Assembly: GCA_902373525.1 (NCBI GenBank)
Contig: CABKMN010000009.1
Coordinates: 1 to 63,007 of the forward strand
DNA: 63,007 nt
Origin: an uncultured Bilophila sp.
GTDB taxonomy: Bacteria; Desulfobacterota; Desulfovibrionia; Desulfovibrionales; Desulfovibrionaceae
Direction: 5' to 3'
Shown here in pieces: positions 43,471 to 54,988 of this stretch (positions are counted from its first letter, which is position 1; each line of letters begins with the position of its first letter). A program made the translations under genes and the position numbers. A model generated the notes under the pieces. The model worked only from the letters and a program-made list of their open reading frames with translations. It was not told the DNA's origin and did not search any database.

Positions 43471-44010
43471 GGCGTGCGCGATTTTCGGAAAGACGCTTGT
43501 CCCGGAACCCGCGTTCGCGAGGCCGGACAAGGCGCCCCTCAGCAGGCACGGCCCGCAGGCGTGTGCGGCTACGTTCTTTTCGGGGCCCGGTTCGGCCTTT
43601 TTTCCCGTCCTCGTACGGTGCGGACCGGATGGCGCGGGACCGGGCGCGTGCGCTAGCGTTGCCCGGACGGGTCTGTCCGCCGGACAGGCCGTCGCCCGAG
43701 GCACGGGATGCGAACGCTCCTCCTGTCCCGTGCGGCCCCTTTCTCCCTGCAATGGGGAGGGAGGGGCTTTTCTTTGGTGCGCCGGAAGGCCGCCCCCGCC
43801 CGTCTTCCGGCTCGCGGTCTTTTTTCTTTTCCGGATCGGACGGCGGGCGCGATCCCGCGTGCCGGGAAGGCGTGCCGTGAGAGGCCGTATAAAAATAAAT
43901 ATGCAATAACATTCTACAATCATTGTTCTTTCTTCTCGTAAATGTATTCCTGCAATGGTGAAACGGTCTTCGTGTTCACGGCGAAATACATTGAACAAAG
44001 GAAGAGAGAC
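43471..44010. other. Promoter/leader gap before autotransporter
   Basis: The first part (43471-43875) is GC-rich with another hairpin (CCCCTTTCTCCC ... GGGGAGGGAGGGGC, 43736-43771, followed by TTTT). The last 130 bp turn abruptly AT-rich with runs such as TATAAAAATAAATATGC near 43887, a likely promoter region for the autotransporter. The frame is open from 43942, but the SD-supported start is at 44011. Confidence 0.5.
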
Positions 44011-46989
44011 ATGCATGTGAGGATGGTATCCTGTCTGCTGTTTGTCGTTTTCATGGCGACGCCCATGCAACGGCAGGCGTATGCGTTTTTTGAAAGTTCC
44101 GTGACCGAATACAAGAACGGGACAAGCAACGACATATCCGGCAAAACCTTTGAAGCGGCCAGCGGCAGGAATGCGCTCGGCATTTCCAACAACACCACCG
44201 TAACGGGGCGGGACGTCACCCTCAAGGCGGACAACAAGCAGGAAGCCGGTTTGGTGTACATGAAAAACGGCGGGACGCTCCGGTTGGAGAACGCGGTCCT
44301 GTCGGGAACGAATCTGAAGGACAGCGCCATTGTGCTGATGCACCGGCTTTTTTCCAGCGACAGGCCCGGAACGGGGCTTCTGAGCCTGAAGAACGGTTCC
44401 GTGGACCTGATCACGGACCCGTCCAACACGCAGCCGCTGATCCATGTGGAAAGCACCGGCAGCGCCACCCCCGTTTCCTTTCAGGCGGAATCGACCTCCT
44501 TTCATGCGGACAGGCTGAACGCCCGGCAGGAATTGTTTGATGTCGCCACCTACGGGAGCCTGACCCTGACGGGAACCGAGGACAAACGCTCCTCCATCGT
44601 CATCGACGAAACGGAGTCCGGCGCGCGGGGCATTGATGCGGCGGGCTCCGCCGTGGACCTGAGCCGGACGGACATCACCATCGCGCACGGCGGCGGCTAC
44701 GGGATTTTCGGCATGGTGACGGTGAACTACCCGCTCGCCGATCCCACCGTGACGACCAGCCCCTCCGTCACGTTCAGGCAGGGGACCATCTCGGTCGATC
44801 AGGGCGTGGGCATCGCCGGGGTCAAGGGCGGGACGTACCGCGTCGAGCGGGCCGAAGTGCTGAGCAAGGGGGCCGGCATCTACCTGTCCGATTCTGCGGA
44901 CGACACGTCCTTCGCGCTCGACGTCGTCGACTCGCGCGTCGCCACCGCCGCCGGAAGCGACGCTGCGCTGATCCTCAAGAACGTCGCCACCGTATCCTCG
45001 GGCAAGCCCGACGGGGCCTTCACCTTTTCCGGCAGCACGCTTCGGAGCGAAGGCCGGCAGACCGTCTGGATAGACGACGACAAGACCGGAACTCGCGAGA
45101 AGCGGCTCCGGTTCACGGGCTCGTCCGTGCTCAACGCCGCGCCCGAAACCGGGACCGCGTTTTACCTCACCGGCTCGAATGCGGACGTCCCCACGGCGGT
45201 CAATCTCAAGGACAGTACCGTGGAAGGCAACATCCTCTCGATGAAGGGGAGCGGGGCCACGGCCACGTTCACGCTGGACGGCAGCACGCTGACGGCGGGG
45301 CGCGTCGCCTCCGGGAGCGGCGGCACCCTCGACATGCGTCTCACGAACGCCAGCACGGCCTACGCCGGGGCCGCGTTCGACAACCTGTCCCTCGACGCGT
45401 CCAGCCGCTGGGTCCTCAACAGCGTGGGAGGGACGCGGAACGAGGCGACCATCGCGGGCCTGCTGGACAACGACGGCGGTTTCGCCTTCGAGCGGGACCG
45501 GCTGCCTTCCCTTTCCCGGTCCGTCCCTTCCTTCTCGTCCTTTTCTAAGGTTACGGTACGCGATCTGAGCGGCAACGGCGCGTTCTATATGGGCGTCGAT
45601 GTGGCCGAGGACAAGGCGGACAGCCTGATCGTCACCGGAAACGCCACGGGAACGCACGCGCTGTACGTCACCAACTCCGGCGCGGAACCCACACGGGAAC
45701 GCATGAACGCCTATCTGGTGGAAACGGGCGGCGGGGACGCGCAATTCGCGCTGGGCAACGCCGGAGCCCACGTCGAGGCGGGGCTGTATCTGTACGAACT
45801 GTCGCATGAGGCGCAGGGCGATTCCGGTACGGGCTGGTTCCTCAAGCGCGCGATCACGCCCGTGGACCCCGTCGATCCGGTCGATCCGGTAGACCCCGTG
45901 GACCCGGTTGATCCCCCCGTCGATCCTGTTACGCCTCCCGTTACTCCCGTAGAACCCGTCGATCCTCCTGTCGATCCGGTCGATCCCGTCACGCCCCCCG
46001 TCACCCCGGTGAAGCCGGACGAACCGTCCCCCGTTGATCCGAATCCACCCGCCGGTTTTGTGCTGACGCCCACGGCGGAGGTGGTTCTGGGGCTGTCCGG
46101 GATGGCGCCTTCCTACGGCATGTGGTACGGGCAGCTCGGCAATCTCCGCGAGCGTCTTGGGGAAATCCGTTACGGAGAGGCACGGGACGGCTTCTGGACG
46201 CGCGGGTTCGCGCAGAAGGATAAATTGGACGGCCTCGACGGCATCGGCGTTTCGCAAAAGGTCTACGGGGGGTCGCTGGGGTACGATCATCTTTTTCAGG
46301 CCGGTTCCGGCAACCGCTGGCTGTTCGGGGTCCGGGGACAGGTCAGCCGCGCGGATCAGGACGTGAACGGCCGCTACGGCGGTTCGGGGAACAACCATTC
46401 CTACGGCGTCGCGGGCTACGCGACGTGGCGGAACAGGACCGGATGGTACATGGACGGCGTGGGCACCTGGGACTGGTATCATCAGGAACTGAAAACCCGC
46501 ATGCTGGACGGGCGCGGCGTCAAGGGCGACTACCATACCTATGGAGGCGGCCTCAGCCTCGAAACCGGACGCTCCATCGACCTGTGGGGCAAGGCCTTCC
46601 TTGAGCCGCAGGCGCAGGTTTCCTACTACTGGCTGAAAGGCGGCTCCTTCTCCACGGACAACGGCATGGAGGTCGACCGGCGCGACATGCAGTCCCTCAC
46701 GGGCCGTTTCGGCCTCGTTCTGGGCAAGAAGTGGACGCTTGAGGAGAACGCCTACGTTCAGCCGTACGTCAAGGTCGGCGGCATTCAGGAGTTCCTCGGG
46801 TCGGAGAAGGCTTCCGTCAACGGGGAAACCTTCACCGAGGACATGAAGGGAAGCCGCGTCTATTACGGTGCGGGCGTGGACTGGCAGTTCGCCGACGCGG
46901 CGAAGCTGTACGGCGAGGTCAAGCGCGAGAACGGCGAAGCATTTTCCCAGTCGTGGAGCGCCAGCGTCGGATTCCGTTACGCGTTTTGA
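44011..46989 (+). CDS. Autotransporter (pertactin-type) with (VDP)n linker
   Basis: This 992-residue type V secretion protein has a signal peptide at about 1-26 (MVSCLLFVVFMATPMQRQAYA). A passenger of about 600 residues is rich in Ser/Thr/Gly and forms a probable beta-helix, as in pertactin. A proline-rich linker contains repeated VDPVDPVDP words (about 640-690). The C-terminal beta-barrel (about 710-992) has WTRGFAQKD, YGGSLGYDHLF, GVRGQVSRADQDVNG and ends in SVGFRYAF, the outer-membrane C-terminal signature. The ATG at 44011 has AAAGGAAGAG 4-13 bases upstream. No protease or adhesin active site is visible, so an adhesive role is an inference. The start in a foreign-looking AT-rich patch may indicate acquisition. 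Confidence 0.93.
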   Translation: MHVRMVSCLLFVVFMATPMQRQAYAFFESSVTEYKNGTSNDISGKTFEAASGRNALGISNNTTVTGRDVTLKADNKQEAGLVYMKNGGTLRLENAVLSGTNLKDSAIVLMHRLFSSDRPGTGLLSLKNGSVDLITDPSNTQPLIHVESTGSATPVSFQAESTSFHADRLNARQELFDVATYGSLTLTGTEDKRSSIVIDETESGARGIDAAGSAVDLSRTDITIAHGGGYGIFGMVTVNYPLADPTVTTSPSVTFRQGTISVDQGVGIAGVKGGTYRVERAEVLSKGAGIYLSDSADDTSFALDVVDSRVATAAGSDAALILKNVATVSSGKPDGAFTFSGSTLRSEGRQTVWIDDDKTGTREKRLRFTGSSVLNAAPETGTAFYLTGSNADVPTAVNLKDSTVEGNILSMKGSGATATFTLDGSTLTAGRVASGSGGTLDMRLTNASTAYAGAAFDNLSLDASSRWVLNSVGGTRNEATIAGLLDNDGGFAFERDRLPSLSRSVPSFSSFSKVTVRDLSGNGAFYMGVDVAEDKADSLIVTGNATGTHALYVTNSGAEPTRERMNAYLVETGGGDAQFALGNAGAHVEAGLYLYELSHEAQGDSGTGWFLKRAITPVDPVDPVDPVDPVDPVDPPVDPVTPPVTPVEPVDPPVDPVDPVTPPVTPVKPDEPSPVDPNPPAGFVLTPTAEVVLGLSGMAPSYGMWYGQLGNLRERLGEIRYGEARDGFWTRGFAQKDKLDGLDGIGVSQKVYGGSLGYDHLFQAGSGNRWLFGVRGQVSRADQDVNGRYGGSGNNHSYGVAGYATWRNRTGWYMDGVGTWDWYHQELKTRMLDGRGVKGDYHTYGGGLSLETGRSIDLWGKAFLEPQAQVSYYWLKGGSFSTDNGMEVDRRDMQSLTGRFGLVLGKKWTLEENAYVQPYVKVGGIQEFLGSEKASVNGETFTEDMKGSRVYYGAGVDWQFADAAKLYGEVKRENGEAFSQSWSASVGFRYAF

Positions 46990-47187
46990 TGCGCGCGGCC
47001 GCTCCGGGCGGGGCCCCTGTCCGGCGGGGCCGGGGGCCCCCGCCCGGACCCCGCCGGGAAGGAGGCAAGACGCGAATGCCGGGATGTCCCTGCGGGCGCG
47101 GCGACCCGTAAAAAGGCTTTCTTGGGCGGAGAAGGAAACCTCCGCCGCAAGCATGTCTCAGGCCGCCGTCCCGCCCCGGACGCGGCG

Positions 47188-47222
47188 AAAAGCCCCGGCA
47201 GCGGATGCCGCCGGGGCTTGTT
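47188..47222. terminator. Bidirectional terminator
   Basis: AAAAGCCCCGGC (47188-47199) pairs with GCCGGGGCTT (47210-47219), giving U-runs for both the plus strand and the DUF6485 gene on the minus strand. Confidence 0.85.
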
Positions 47223-47245
47223 GTGGTCAGAACGCGCCGTTGCGA

Positions 47246-47458
47246 TCAGTCGCGTTTCCGCGAAACGTATTCCGCAAAATCCTCAAAGGAATCGCCGGTC
47301 CTGTTTTCCGTCCCTTCCACAAGGTTGAAGAAGCAGTTGGGCATTTCCCTGAGCCGCAGGTTTTTCTGGATGCAGGGGGCGCAGCCCTTGTCGTGCTTCG
47401 TGGGATGCAGGGGGCAGGCAAGATTGACGCAGGAACAGAAGCCGCTCAGATTTTCCAT
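47246..47458 (-). CDS. Small cysteine-rich protein (DUF6485-like)
   Basis: This 70-residue protein has seven cysteines in the first 42 residues (CSCVNLACPLHPTKHDKGCAPC, then the later PNCFF). The pattern CxC...C...GCAPC...PNC is typical of the DUF6485 family, thought to bind zinc or another metal. The ATG at 47458 has AAGGAGGAA upstream. It is the gene immediately after the AraC gene (26 bp), on the same strand, so it may be its regulatory target or co-transcribed. The function is unknown. Confidence 0.85.
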   Translation of the reverse strand: MENLSGFCSCVNLACPLHPTKHDKGCAPCIQKNLRLREMPNCFFNLVEGTENRTGDSFEDFAEYVSRKRD

Positions 47459-47484
47459 GAGTTCCTCCTTGGTGACGGCGTTTG

Positions 47485-48216
47485 TTACAACGTATCCGAT
47501 TGGGGGAGGATTTCTAGAACGGATGTGACTTTCCCGAGCCGGTACCGGCCCGGCGTGACGCCGAAAAAGCGGCGGAAGTTGCGGCCCATGTGGCTCTGAT
47601 CGGCGAATCCCGCCTCCGAGGCGGCGAGGATCGGGGACGCCCCCTCCCGCAGCAGCTCGCGGGCGTGGTTCAGCCTCGCCATGATCTGGAACGCATGCGG
47701 AGGAAGCCCGTACGCCCTCTTGAAATGCCGCGAAAACCCTTCCCGGCTCATCCCCGACAGTTCCGCCAGCCGGGCGACGGTCTCATCGAGGGAGATCGGC
47801 CTGCTTTCCCGCGGCGGCCTTGGCGCGGGGTTGCAGTACCGGGCGACGGCGATTTCAAGCTCGGGACGGCGCACGGCAAACGGACCCCGGCGGCAAAGCC
47901 GCGTCAGGGCCGCCGACAGGCCGTCGCGGTCGTAGGTGTCCGGCCTCAGGTACACGTTCAGACAGCAAAGTTCGCGGTCGTCGGCGAACGAGCGGTGCGG
48001 AACGCCGGCGGGAATCCTGACGGCCTCCCCCGGGCGGACCTCTGCGGGCGTGCCGCCGAGCATGAACCGGCGTCTGCCCGAGAAGACGAACGTGATCTGA
48101 TCCTCTTCGTGAAAATGCGGCGGCAGTCCCACGTCCAGCCCGCGGACGGTGCCCATTTCCACGATGGCGCTCTCGCCGGGACGCCAGTAGTGCCAGTTGT
48201 CGAAGTCGTTTTGCAT
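47485..48216 (-). CDS. AraC-family regulator with N-terminal cupin
   Basis: From the ATG at 48216 this is a protein of about 243 residues. The cupin part (about 5-105) has PPHFHEEDQITFVFSGRRRF and GEAVRIPAGVPHRSF, the usual metal-binding histidines and Glu. The C-terminal double HTH (about 140-240) has LAELSGMSREGFSRHFKRAYG and AASEAGFADQSHMGRNFRRFFGVTPG. The frame continues upstream to 48582, but that part has no domain and overlaps repeated sequence, so the shorter start is favoured even though its ribosome site is weak. It probably controls the small Cys-rich gene downstream and a metabolite response. The ligand is not visible. Confidence 0.85.
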   Translation of the reverse strand: MQNDFDNWHYWRPGESAIVEMGTVRGLDVGLPPHFHEEDQITFVFSGRRRFMLGGTPAEVRPGEAVRIPAGVPHRSFADDRELCCLNVYLRPDTYDRDGLSAALTRLCRRGPFAVRRPELEIAVARYCNPAPRPPRESRPISLDETVARLAELSGMSREGFSRHFKRAYGLPPHAFQIMARLNHARELLREGASPILAASEAGFADQSHMGRNFRRFFGVTPGRYRLGKVTSVLEILPQSDTL

Positions 48217-48407
48217 CGCACGCGCAGCCGGGTTGTGTGTGATCGTGAAAGCATACGGACGGACCCGCCGGGAACGGAGCGGCTTGCGGGTCCGCTTCGA
48301 TCCGTTGGGGGAGGGACTGCCGGGAGGAGCCTCCGGCGCATGGACGGACGCGCCGGATCGCGCCGCCGGGCCGCGTTTCCTCGCCCGCGAAGAGTCCGGG
48401 CCGGGAG

Positions 48408-48502
48408 CGTCTTTCACCCCATACGGACGGTTCTGCATCAGGGGGCGACCAAACAAGACGTACTCGGTGTCTTTCATGTCCATACGGACGATTCTATGAA
48501 CA
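48408..48502. repeat. Two imperfect repeats 60 bp apart
   Basis: Segments starting GTCTTTCA lie at 48409 and 48469, both continuing into CATACGGACGGTTC or CATACGGACGATTC, exactly 60 bp apart. A third CATACGGACGG is near 48251. The pitch equals that of the other periodic arrays, with a different core. Confidence 0.5.
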
Positions 48503-48648
48503 TTCCCGCGAACATGCAAGAGGGAACCCCCGTCGGAACGGTCCGGATGTTTCGGCATGGCCGTGGCCCGCGCGTCCCGCACGGCGTCCGGCGTCCCGGA
48601 CGGAAGCGGGGGCGCGGCGTCTCCCCCGGCGAAGGGCCTTCCGGTCCG

Positions 48649-49137
48649 TCAGGGTTTGCTCCAGAACGGCCACAACGGGCAGGAAACGATGCCGTTTTTC
48701 TTTTTCGTCAGGGAAAGCAGTTCCGACGGCAACGCCGCGCGGATGCGGGTACACTGGACGAACACTTCGTCGAGGGCCTCGGGCAGGTCTTCGTACCGGC
48801 CTCGTCCGGCGTTCGCCGCCGTCTCGGTGAAGGGGCTCAAGGTCCTTACGATGGTCGCGGCCGCCAGCGGGACGACCCGCCAGTCGTTTTCGCAGGACGT
48901 TCCCTCCTGTCCGAGCTGTTCTTCCTGCCACTTGAGAAGGATCGTATTTCCCAGCACGGCGCAAAGCCGGGGAATCATCTCAAGCCCCGGAAAATAGGTG
49001 TCGTCCCGGTTGAGGTAGCGTTTGACGATGGATACGGACACGCCAAGCCCCGCCGCAATCTGGCATTCCGTCAGCCCGCTGATTTCCTTGGCAAGACGGA
49101 TGACCTCTTTTCCGGTCATGGACCCCAGATATCCCAT
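48649..49137 (-). CDS. Phage-type HTH regulator, intact paralogue
   Basis: This protein of about 162 residues has an N-terminal HTH (MTGKEVIRLAKEISGL, then AAGLGVSVSIVKRYLNRDD). Its continuation FPGLEMIPRLCAVLGNTILLKWQEE parallels the frameshifted gene at 31698. The C-terminal end GIVSCPLWPFWSKP matches the paralogue's GIWCPLWKFWQK. The ATG at 49137 has GGGGGGAAGG upstream. The frame continues upstream to 49209, but without a ribosome site. Both copies seem to be stand-alone regulators of phage or plasmid type. The DNA target is unknown. Confidence 0.75.
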   Translation of the reverse strand: MGYLGSMTGKEVIRLAKEISGLTECQIAAGLGVSVSIVKRYLNRDDTYFPGLEMIPRLCAVLGNTILLKWQEEQLGQEGTSCENDWRVVPLAAATIVRTLSPFTETAANAGRGRYEDLPEALDEVFVQCTRIRAALPSELLSLTKKKNGIVSCPLWPFWSKP

Positions 49138-49870
49138 ACCTTCCCCCCTGAAAGATGAATTGAGAATGGATAGCCCGCAGGAAGAAACCGCTTCACAGCA
49201 CTTCACCAAGGGAAAGGCTCCCGTTCAAGATAAGCCTTCACTTGGCATAGCCCCTTTTGGACTTGTGGAACAACGTACAATCAAACTGTTGGAGTCGCAT
49301 CCTGAAGGAACGAGCGTTATCATGCGTCACAATCAAAAGGGTGTCATGGTATCTTTTATACGGAAAAGAGACATCATAGAAGCTATGCCGCATTTTATTG
49401 CGGGCTTTTCTCCAGAATGCACGAAAAGCGGAGACGGGGAACAACGCATCGGGAGCGTTCATGATGGGAGTTTGCGGAATTGCTTGACGTTCTTCCGAAG
49501 GCCGGTCCGGATACACGCCGGGCAAACAGGTCCGCGTATGCGCGATGAAACGTCCCTTGGAGGACCGGTACGGTGATGCGGAACGGGCTTTCATTGCCCG
49601 GCGTAGGGTCCTCGGCGGCCTCTTTTTCGTAGAAAGTTGGGGGCCGGCGCCGTGGACGTGTTCCGGGTGAAGGGTTTTGTGGGAGGGGTGATTGAGGCGG
49701 AAGTCCGGTATTGCGGACACACAAAAATTCCTCTCCCGGCGCTTGACTGGGAGGGGGATTTTGTGATCAAAGAATATATGATCTCATTTGCAAGAAGCGC
49801 TGGGGAAGGCGCTTTGGCTCCCTGCACCAGGCCTTTTGGTGCCATGTCGATGTTACCCATTTAAATTATT
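49138..49870. other. Intergenic region, no supported gene
   Basis: Several frames of 75-160 codons are open on both strands (for example 49238-49720 minus and 49637-49864 plus), but none has a recognisable domain or ribosome site. A hairpin with T-run, GCCGCATTTTATTGCGGGCTTTT with stem GCCGCA/TGCGGG, lies at about 49387-49409. The region is more AT-rich than neighbours. Confidence 0.4.
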
Positions 49871-50851
49871 ATGCAATATGATTATCGCATAGAGAATGAG
49901 GAACGGATCGGGACGCTGGGTCGGCGCGGCATCGCGCTGACGCATGAGGTCATGTACCGCCACTACCGGCGGGACGAGGCGTTCGTGCGGGAACAGATGA
50001 CCGAGGACGTCACATGGATCGGGCCGCTGCGCGCCCAATACACCACCGGCGTGGACAACGTCATGGACATCCTGAAAATCGAGGAGCAGGTCACGTTCTC
50101 AATGGAGGGGGAAACCTTTCAGGTCGCCTACGAGGACGAGACGTCCTGCCTCATTTTCGGCAACTATACCGTGACCTCCGACAAGGAAACCGGCCTGTTC
50201 ATCCGCACCCTGCAACGCGTTTCCTTCTACTACCGGCTGTTCGGAGACCGCCTCAAGATCGTGCACATGCACCTTTCCCATCCCTACGAATACGTGGAAC
50301 CGGACGAAGTGTTCCCCTTCCGCTACGGGAAGGAAGCCTTCGATTACATCCAGCAGACCCATCAGATGGCCTTTACGGACAGTCTGACCGAACTCGGCAA
50401 CCGCAACGCCTATGAAATGAGCTGCGTGAGGATGGCGCACGACGTCGATTCGGTGCGTTCCCTGTGCCTCATCCTGTTTGATATCAACGGGATGAAGAGA
50501 GTCAACGACACGCGGGGCCACCTCGCCGGGGACAAGCTCCTCAGGGATTTCGCCACGCTCCTGCGGGAAGCCATGCCCCCGGACGCCAAGCTCTACCGCT
50601 ACGGCGGGGACGAATTCATCGCCGCCCTGCACGACGTCTCGCTCTCGGACGTGAGGCGCTGCCAGCGCCGTCTGGAGCGCCGCATCAATCTCTACAACGA
50701 GGAAAACGGCATTCGGATCGGCGTCGCTTCGGGATACGCCTTTTTCAATCCCGAAACGGACCACGGGCTTTCGGAAATCGTCAAGCGGGCCGACGCCATG
50801 CTCTACGCCGACAAACGGGCGATGAAGCGGGCCGCCTCAAGGGACGACTAG
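49871..50851 (+). CDS. SnoaL-like domain fused to GGDEF
   Basis: This 326-residue cytoplasmic protein has no membrane helix. Residues about 15-145 are a SnoaL/NTF2-like fold (RRDEAFVREQMTEDVTWIGPL, then QVAYEDETSCLIFGNYTV and FYYRLFGDRLKIVHMHLSHP). Residues about 165-320 are GGDEF, with DSLTELGNRNAYEM, LFDINGMKRVND and intact YGGDEF. A signature DxLTxLxNR is present, so cyclase activity is plausible. This pairing of an intracellular small-molecule pocket with GGDEF suggests a soluble ligand sensor. The ATG at 49871 has no clear ribosome site and lies in an AT-rich stretch, so the start is somewhat uncertain. Confidence 0.88.
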   Translation: MQYDYRIENEERIGTLGRRGIALTHEVMYRHYRRDEAFVREQMTEDVTWIGPLRAQYTTGVDNVMDILKIEEQVTFSMEGETFQVAYEDETSCLIFGNYTVTSDKETGLFIRTLQRVSFYYRLFGDRLKIVHMHLSHPYEYVEPDEVFPFRYGKEAFDYIQQTHQMAFTDSLTELGNRNAYEMSCVRMAHDVDSVRSLCLILFDINGMKRVNDTRGHLAGDKLLRDFATLLREAMPPDAKLYRYGGDEFIAALHDVSLSDVRRCQRRLERRINLYNEENGIRIGVASGYAFFNPETDHGLSEIVKRADAMLYADKRAMKRAASRDD

Positions 50852-50990
50852 GCTTCCCGTTTTTCCGCGCCGCGGTTTTCCGCTCCGTCACGGCAGCGCA
50901 TCCGCCCGACGGGGCGTTCCCGAAACGAAAGCGATTGGGCAAAAAACGGGCAAGAAGCGTACAAGCGCAAAAAAAGAAGTGAGGCCGGTT

Positions 50991-51374
50991 ATGAAGGAAA
51001 AAGACGAGCTGGGACACAGATTGATGTCCTACCTTTACAATCGTACTTCGGATAAAAACCAAGAATGCCGGGAATGGCGGAATGTTACTCTGAAGTTTTT
51101 CTATAATCTGTATGAATTGATGGACAAAAATCCTGCCCTTGATGTGTACGCGTGGGAGGTGGATGGAATACGCATCTCATACGGTGAAAAAAGGATTGCG
51201 TATATCCACTTTCGCCAACAATGGTTCCTTGTTCACGCTCAGGAAGACTATCTTATCGCTGATGTCGGCGATGCTTTGTTTGCTACGCCGCATGAAGGCT
51301 CCTGGCCTCTGATGTGGCATGTGGACAAGGAAGAAGAGGTTGACGCCTTTTTGGCTTTTATGCGTTCGTTATAG
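50991..51374 (+). CDS. Orphan hypothetical protein, AT-rich
   Basis: This 127-residue protein starts MKEKDELGHRLMSYLYNRTS, then has aromatic-rich stretches (LKFFYNLYELMDKNP, AYIHFRQQWFLVHAQ) and ends WHVDKEEEVDAFLAFMRSL. GAGG lies about 7 bases upstream of the ATG at 50991. The codon use is richer in A and T than the flanks, a sign of transfer. The fold resembles small immunity or antitoxin-like proteins in size and composition, but no family was recognised and no toxin gene is adjacent. Confidence 0.65.
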   Translation: MKEKDELGHRLMSYLYNRTSDKNQECREWRNVTLKFFYNLYELMDKNPALDVYAWEVDGIRISYGEKRIAYIHFRQQWFLVHAQEDYLIADVGDALFATPHEGSWPLMWHVDKEEEVDAFLAFMRSL

Positions 51375-51500
51375 CATGGCAGGAACCGGCAAGCGCGCCG
51401 AAAGCATCCGCCTTCTCTGCCGGAAGTGCCGTCTGAAGAAGGGCGGCAAGATCGCGCAACATTCTTCCGTCTCGTCATGACCGGCGTTCATCATGACGGA

Positions 51501-51562
51501 AAGGCCAAGCCCCGGACGCTGTCGCCTCGACAGGCGAAGGCGGGTCCGGGGCTTGGCCTTTT
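51501..51562. terminator. Very long bidirectional terminator
   Basis: AAGGCCAAGCCCCGGAC (51501-51517) pairs perfectly with GTCCGGGGCTTGGCCTT (51544-51560), then TT. An inner hairpin (GTCGCCTCGACAGGCGA) lies in the loop. It serves the plus-strand orphan gene and the minus-strand polyphosphate operon. Confidence 0.9.
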
Positions 51563-51577
51563 ACGGGTGAGGATGCG

Positions 51578-52633
51578 CTAGGCTTCCACGCTCGTGCAGA
51601 CGATGTTCTTGCCGAACAGGTGGCGGAACAGATCGCCCTTTTCGCGCACGCGCCGGATTTCCTCGGAGCAGTCGCCCCGGCATTCGATGACGAGCAGAAC
51701 CTTGTTCTTTTTGACGCTGACCGCGACGGAGCCTACCGCGCCCTGATGGGTGTAGTCGAGCGCGTCCGCGATGCGGAGCAGGGCCGCGGCCTTGCGGAGC
51801 GCCTCGCGATCCTTCTTGCCGAGTTCCGCGAAACGGGACTGCTTCTTCGACGGCCACGCCTTGCGGTGGTACCGCGCGAGCAGGGCCACGAAAGGACGAT
51901 CCGCATCCTCGATCCACGGTGCGGCCCCCGTCTCGATCATCCGCATCGCGGCCTTGTGGTGGCCTTTGCGGCCTTCCGCATACCCGATGTCGTGGAGCTG
52001 CGCCGCGTGGTGCAGACGGTGCCCCCAGAGATCGGACAGACCGTGCAGGGAGGCCAAATCCTGAAACAGCGCCGCCGCGATGACCGCCACGCGGTGCCCG
52101 TGCCGCATCGCCTCGGCCCGGATCGCTTCGGGATCGTCGGGGTCGGGCAGGCCGTCCGCCGTTCCGGCGGGGACGGGGGCTTCGGCGGGGGCCGGTTCGG
52201 GCGCTTGCGCCTGAGCCGCCTTTTTCGCCTTGGCGGGCCGCTTGGGCTTGCGCGGGGCGACGGGTTCGGTCGGCTCGGCCTGTTCAGCCTGTTCCGTGGG
52301 TCCGGCGGACGCCTCAGCGGCGGGGGCCGCGGGCGCGTCCGGGATCACGGCCTCAGCCGTATTTTCGGGGGCGGCTGGCGCTTCGGCGGGGATTTCGGAA
52401 ACCGCCGGAGCGTCCTGAGCGTCCGCCGCCTCAGGCTCGGCGGGGGCCTTCGGCGTTTCGGGGGCGTGTCCGGCGGGCGCGGCCTGCGCGTGGAGGGGCG
52501 CGGCGGTTCCCGCGCGCAGGAGAGGCATGTCCTCCTGCACGGCCTGCGCGGCGTCCGTTTCCGGGCGGGCAACGTCGGCATCGGCGGGTTTGCGGCGCCG
52601 TTTTCTTTCCGTGGTGGGGGTGGAATTCGTCAT
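51578..52633 (-). CDS. HD-domain protein related to exopolyphosphatase C-terminus
   Basis: In this 351-residue protein the N-terminal half (1-175) is low-complexity Ala/Glu/Pro-rich sequence with many short repeats. The C-terminal half (about 180-350) is an HD-type domain (HRLHHAAQLHDIGYAEGRKGHHK, with HD in LHDIGY, and a second half RYHRKAWPSKKQSRF). The sequence resembles the C-terminal domain of Ppx/GppA exopolyphosphatases. It follows ppk1 by 17 bp on the same strand, so it is likely a polyphosphate-linked phosphohydrolase or binding partner. The ATG at 52633 has AAGGAT 10-15 bases upstream. The low-complexity part varies easily and is probably a linker. Confidence 0.85.
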   Translation of the reverse strand: MTNSTPTTERKRRRKPADADVARPETDAAQAVQEDMPLLRAGTAAPLHAQAAPAGHAPETPKAPAEPEAADAQDAPAVSEIPAEAPAAPENTAEAVIPDAPAAPAAEASAGPTEQAEQAEPTEPVAPRKPKRPAKAKKAAQAQAPEPAPAEAPVPAGTADGLPDPDDPEAIRAEAMRHGHRVAVIAAALFQDLASLHGLSDLWGHRLHHAAQLHDIGYAEGRKGHHKAAMRMIETGAAPWIEDADRPFVALLARYHRKAWPSKKQSRFAELGKKDREALRKAAALLRIADALDYTHQGAVGSVAVSVKKNKVLLVIECRGDCSEEIRRVREKGDLFRHLFGKNIVCTSVEA

Positions 52634-52650
52634 GGGAAGGTATCCTTGGG

Positions 52651-54792
<2,142 letters not shown>

Positions 54793-54988
54793 GAATTCCC
54801 CCTTGGCGGTTTGAGGCCGATCTTGGAACGGGTTTCCCCCGGAACGCGGAGCCCCTCGGCGGGGCCCTCAGCCGGAAAGGCGGTTTCCGACCGCATCCGC
54901 ACCGCATTGTCGCGACCGGTGCCGTCCGCGGACAAGACGGGCTGCCTCGTCCGGCACCGGCCGCCTTTCGGAAAAGGGTTGCGGCGTG

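Noticed and set aside
43472..43880. Possible CRISPR-like repeats before the autotransporter
   Set aside because: GC-rich words recur but no constant spacing was found; the hairpin with T-run is better explained as a terminator.
49637..49864. 75-codon frame before the SnoaL-GGDEF gene
   Set aside because: No ribosome site or known family; the opposite strand is open as well.
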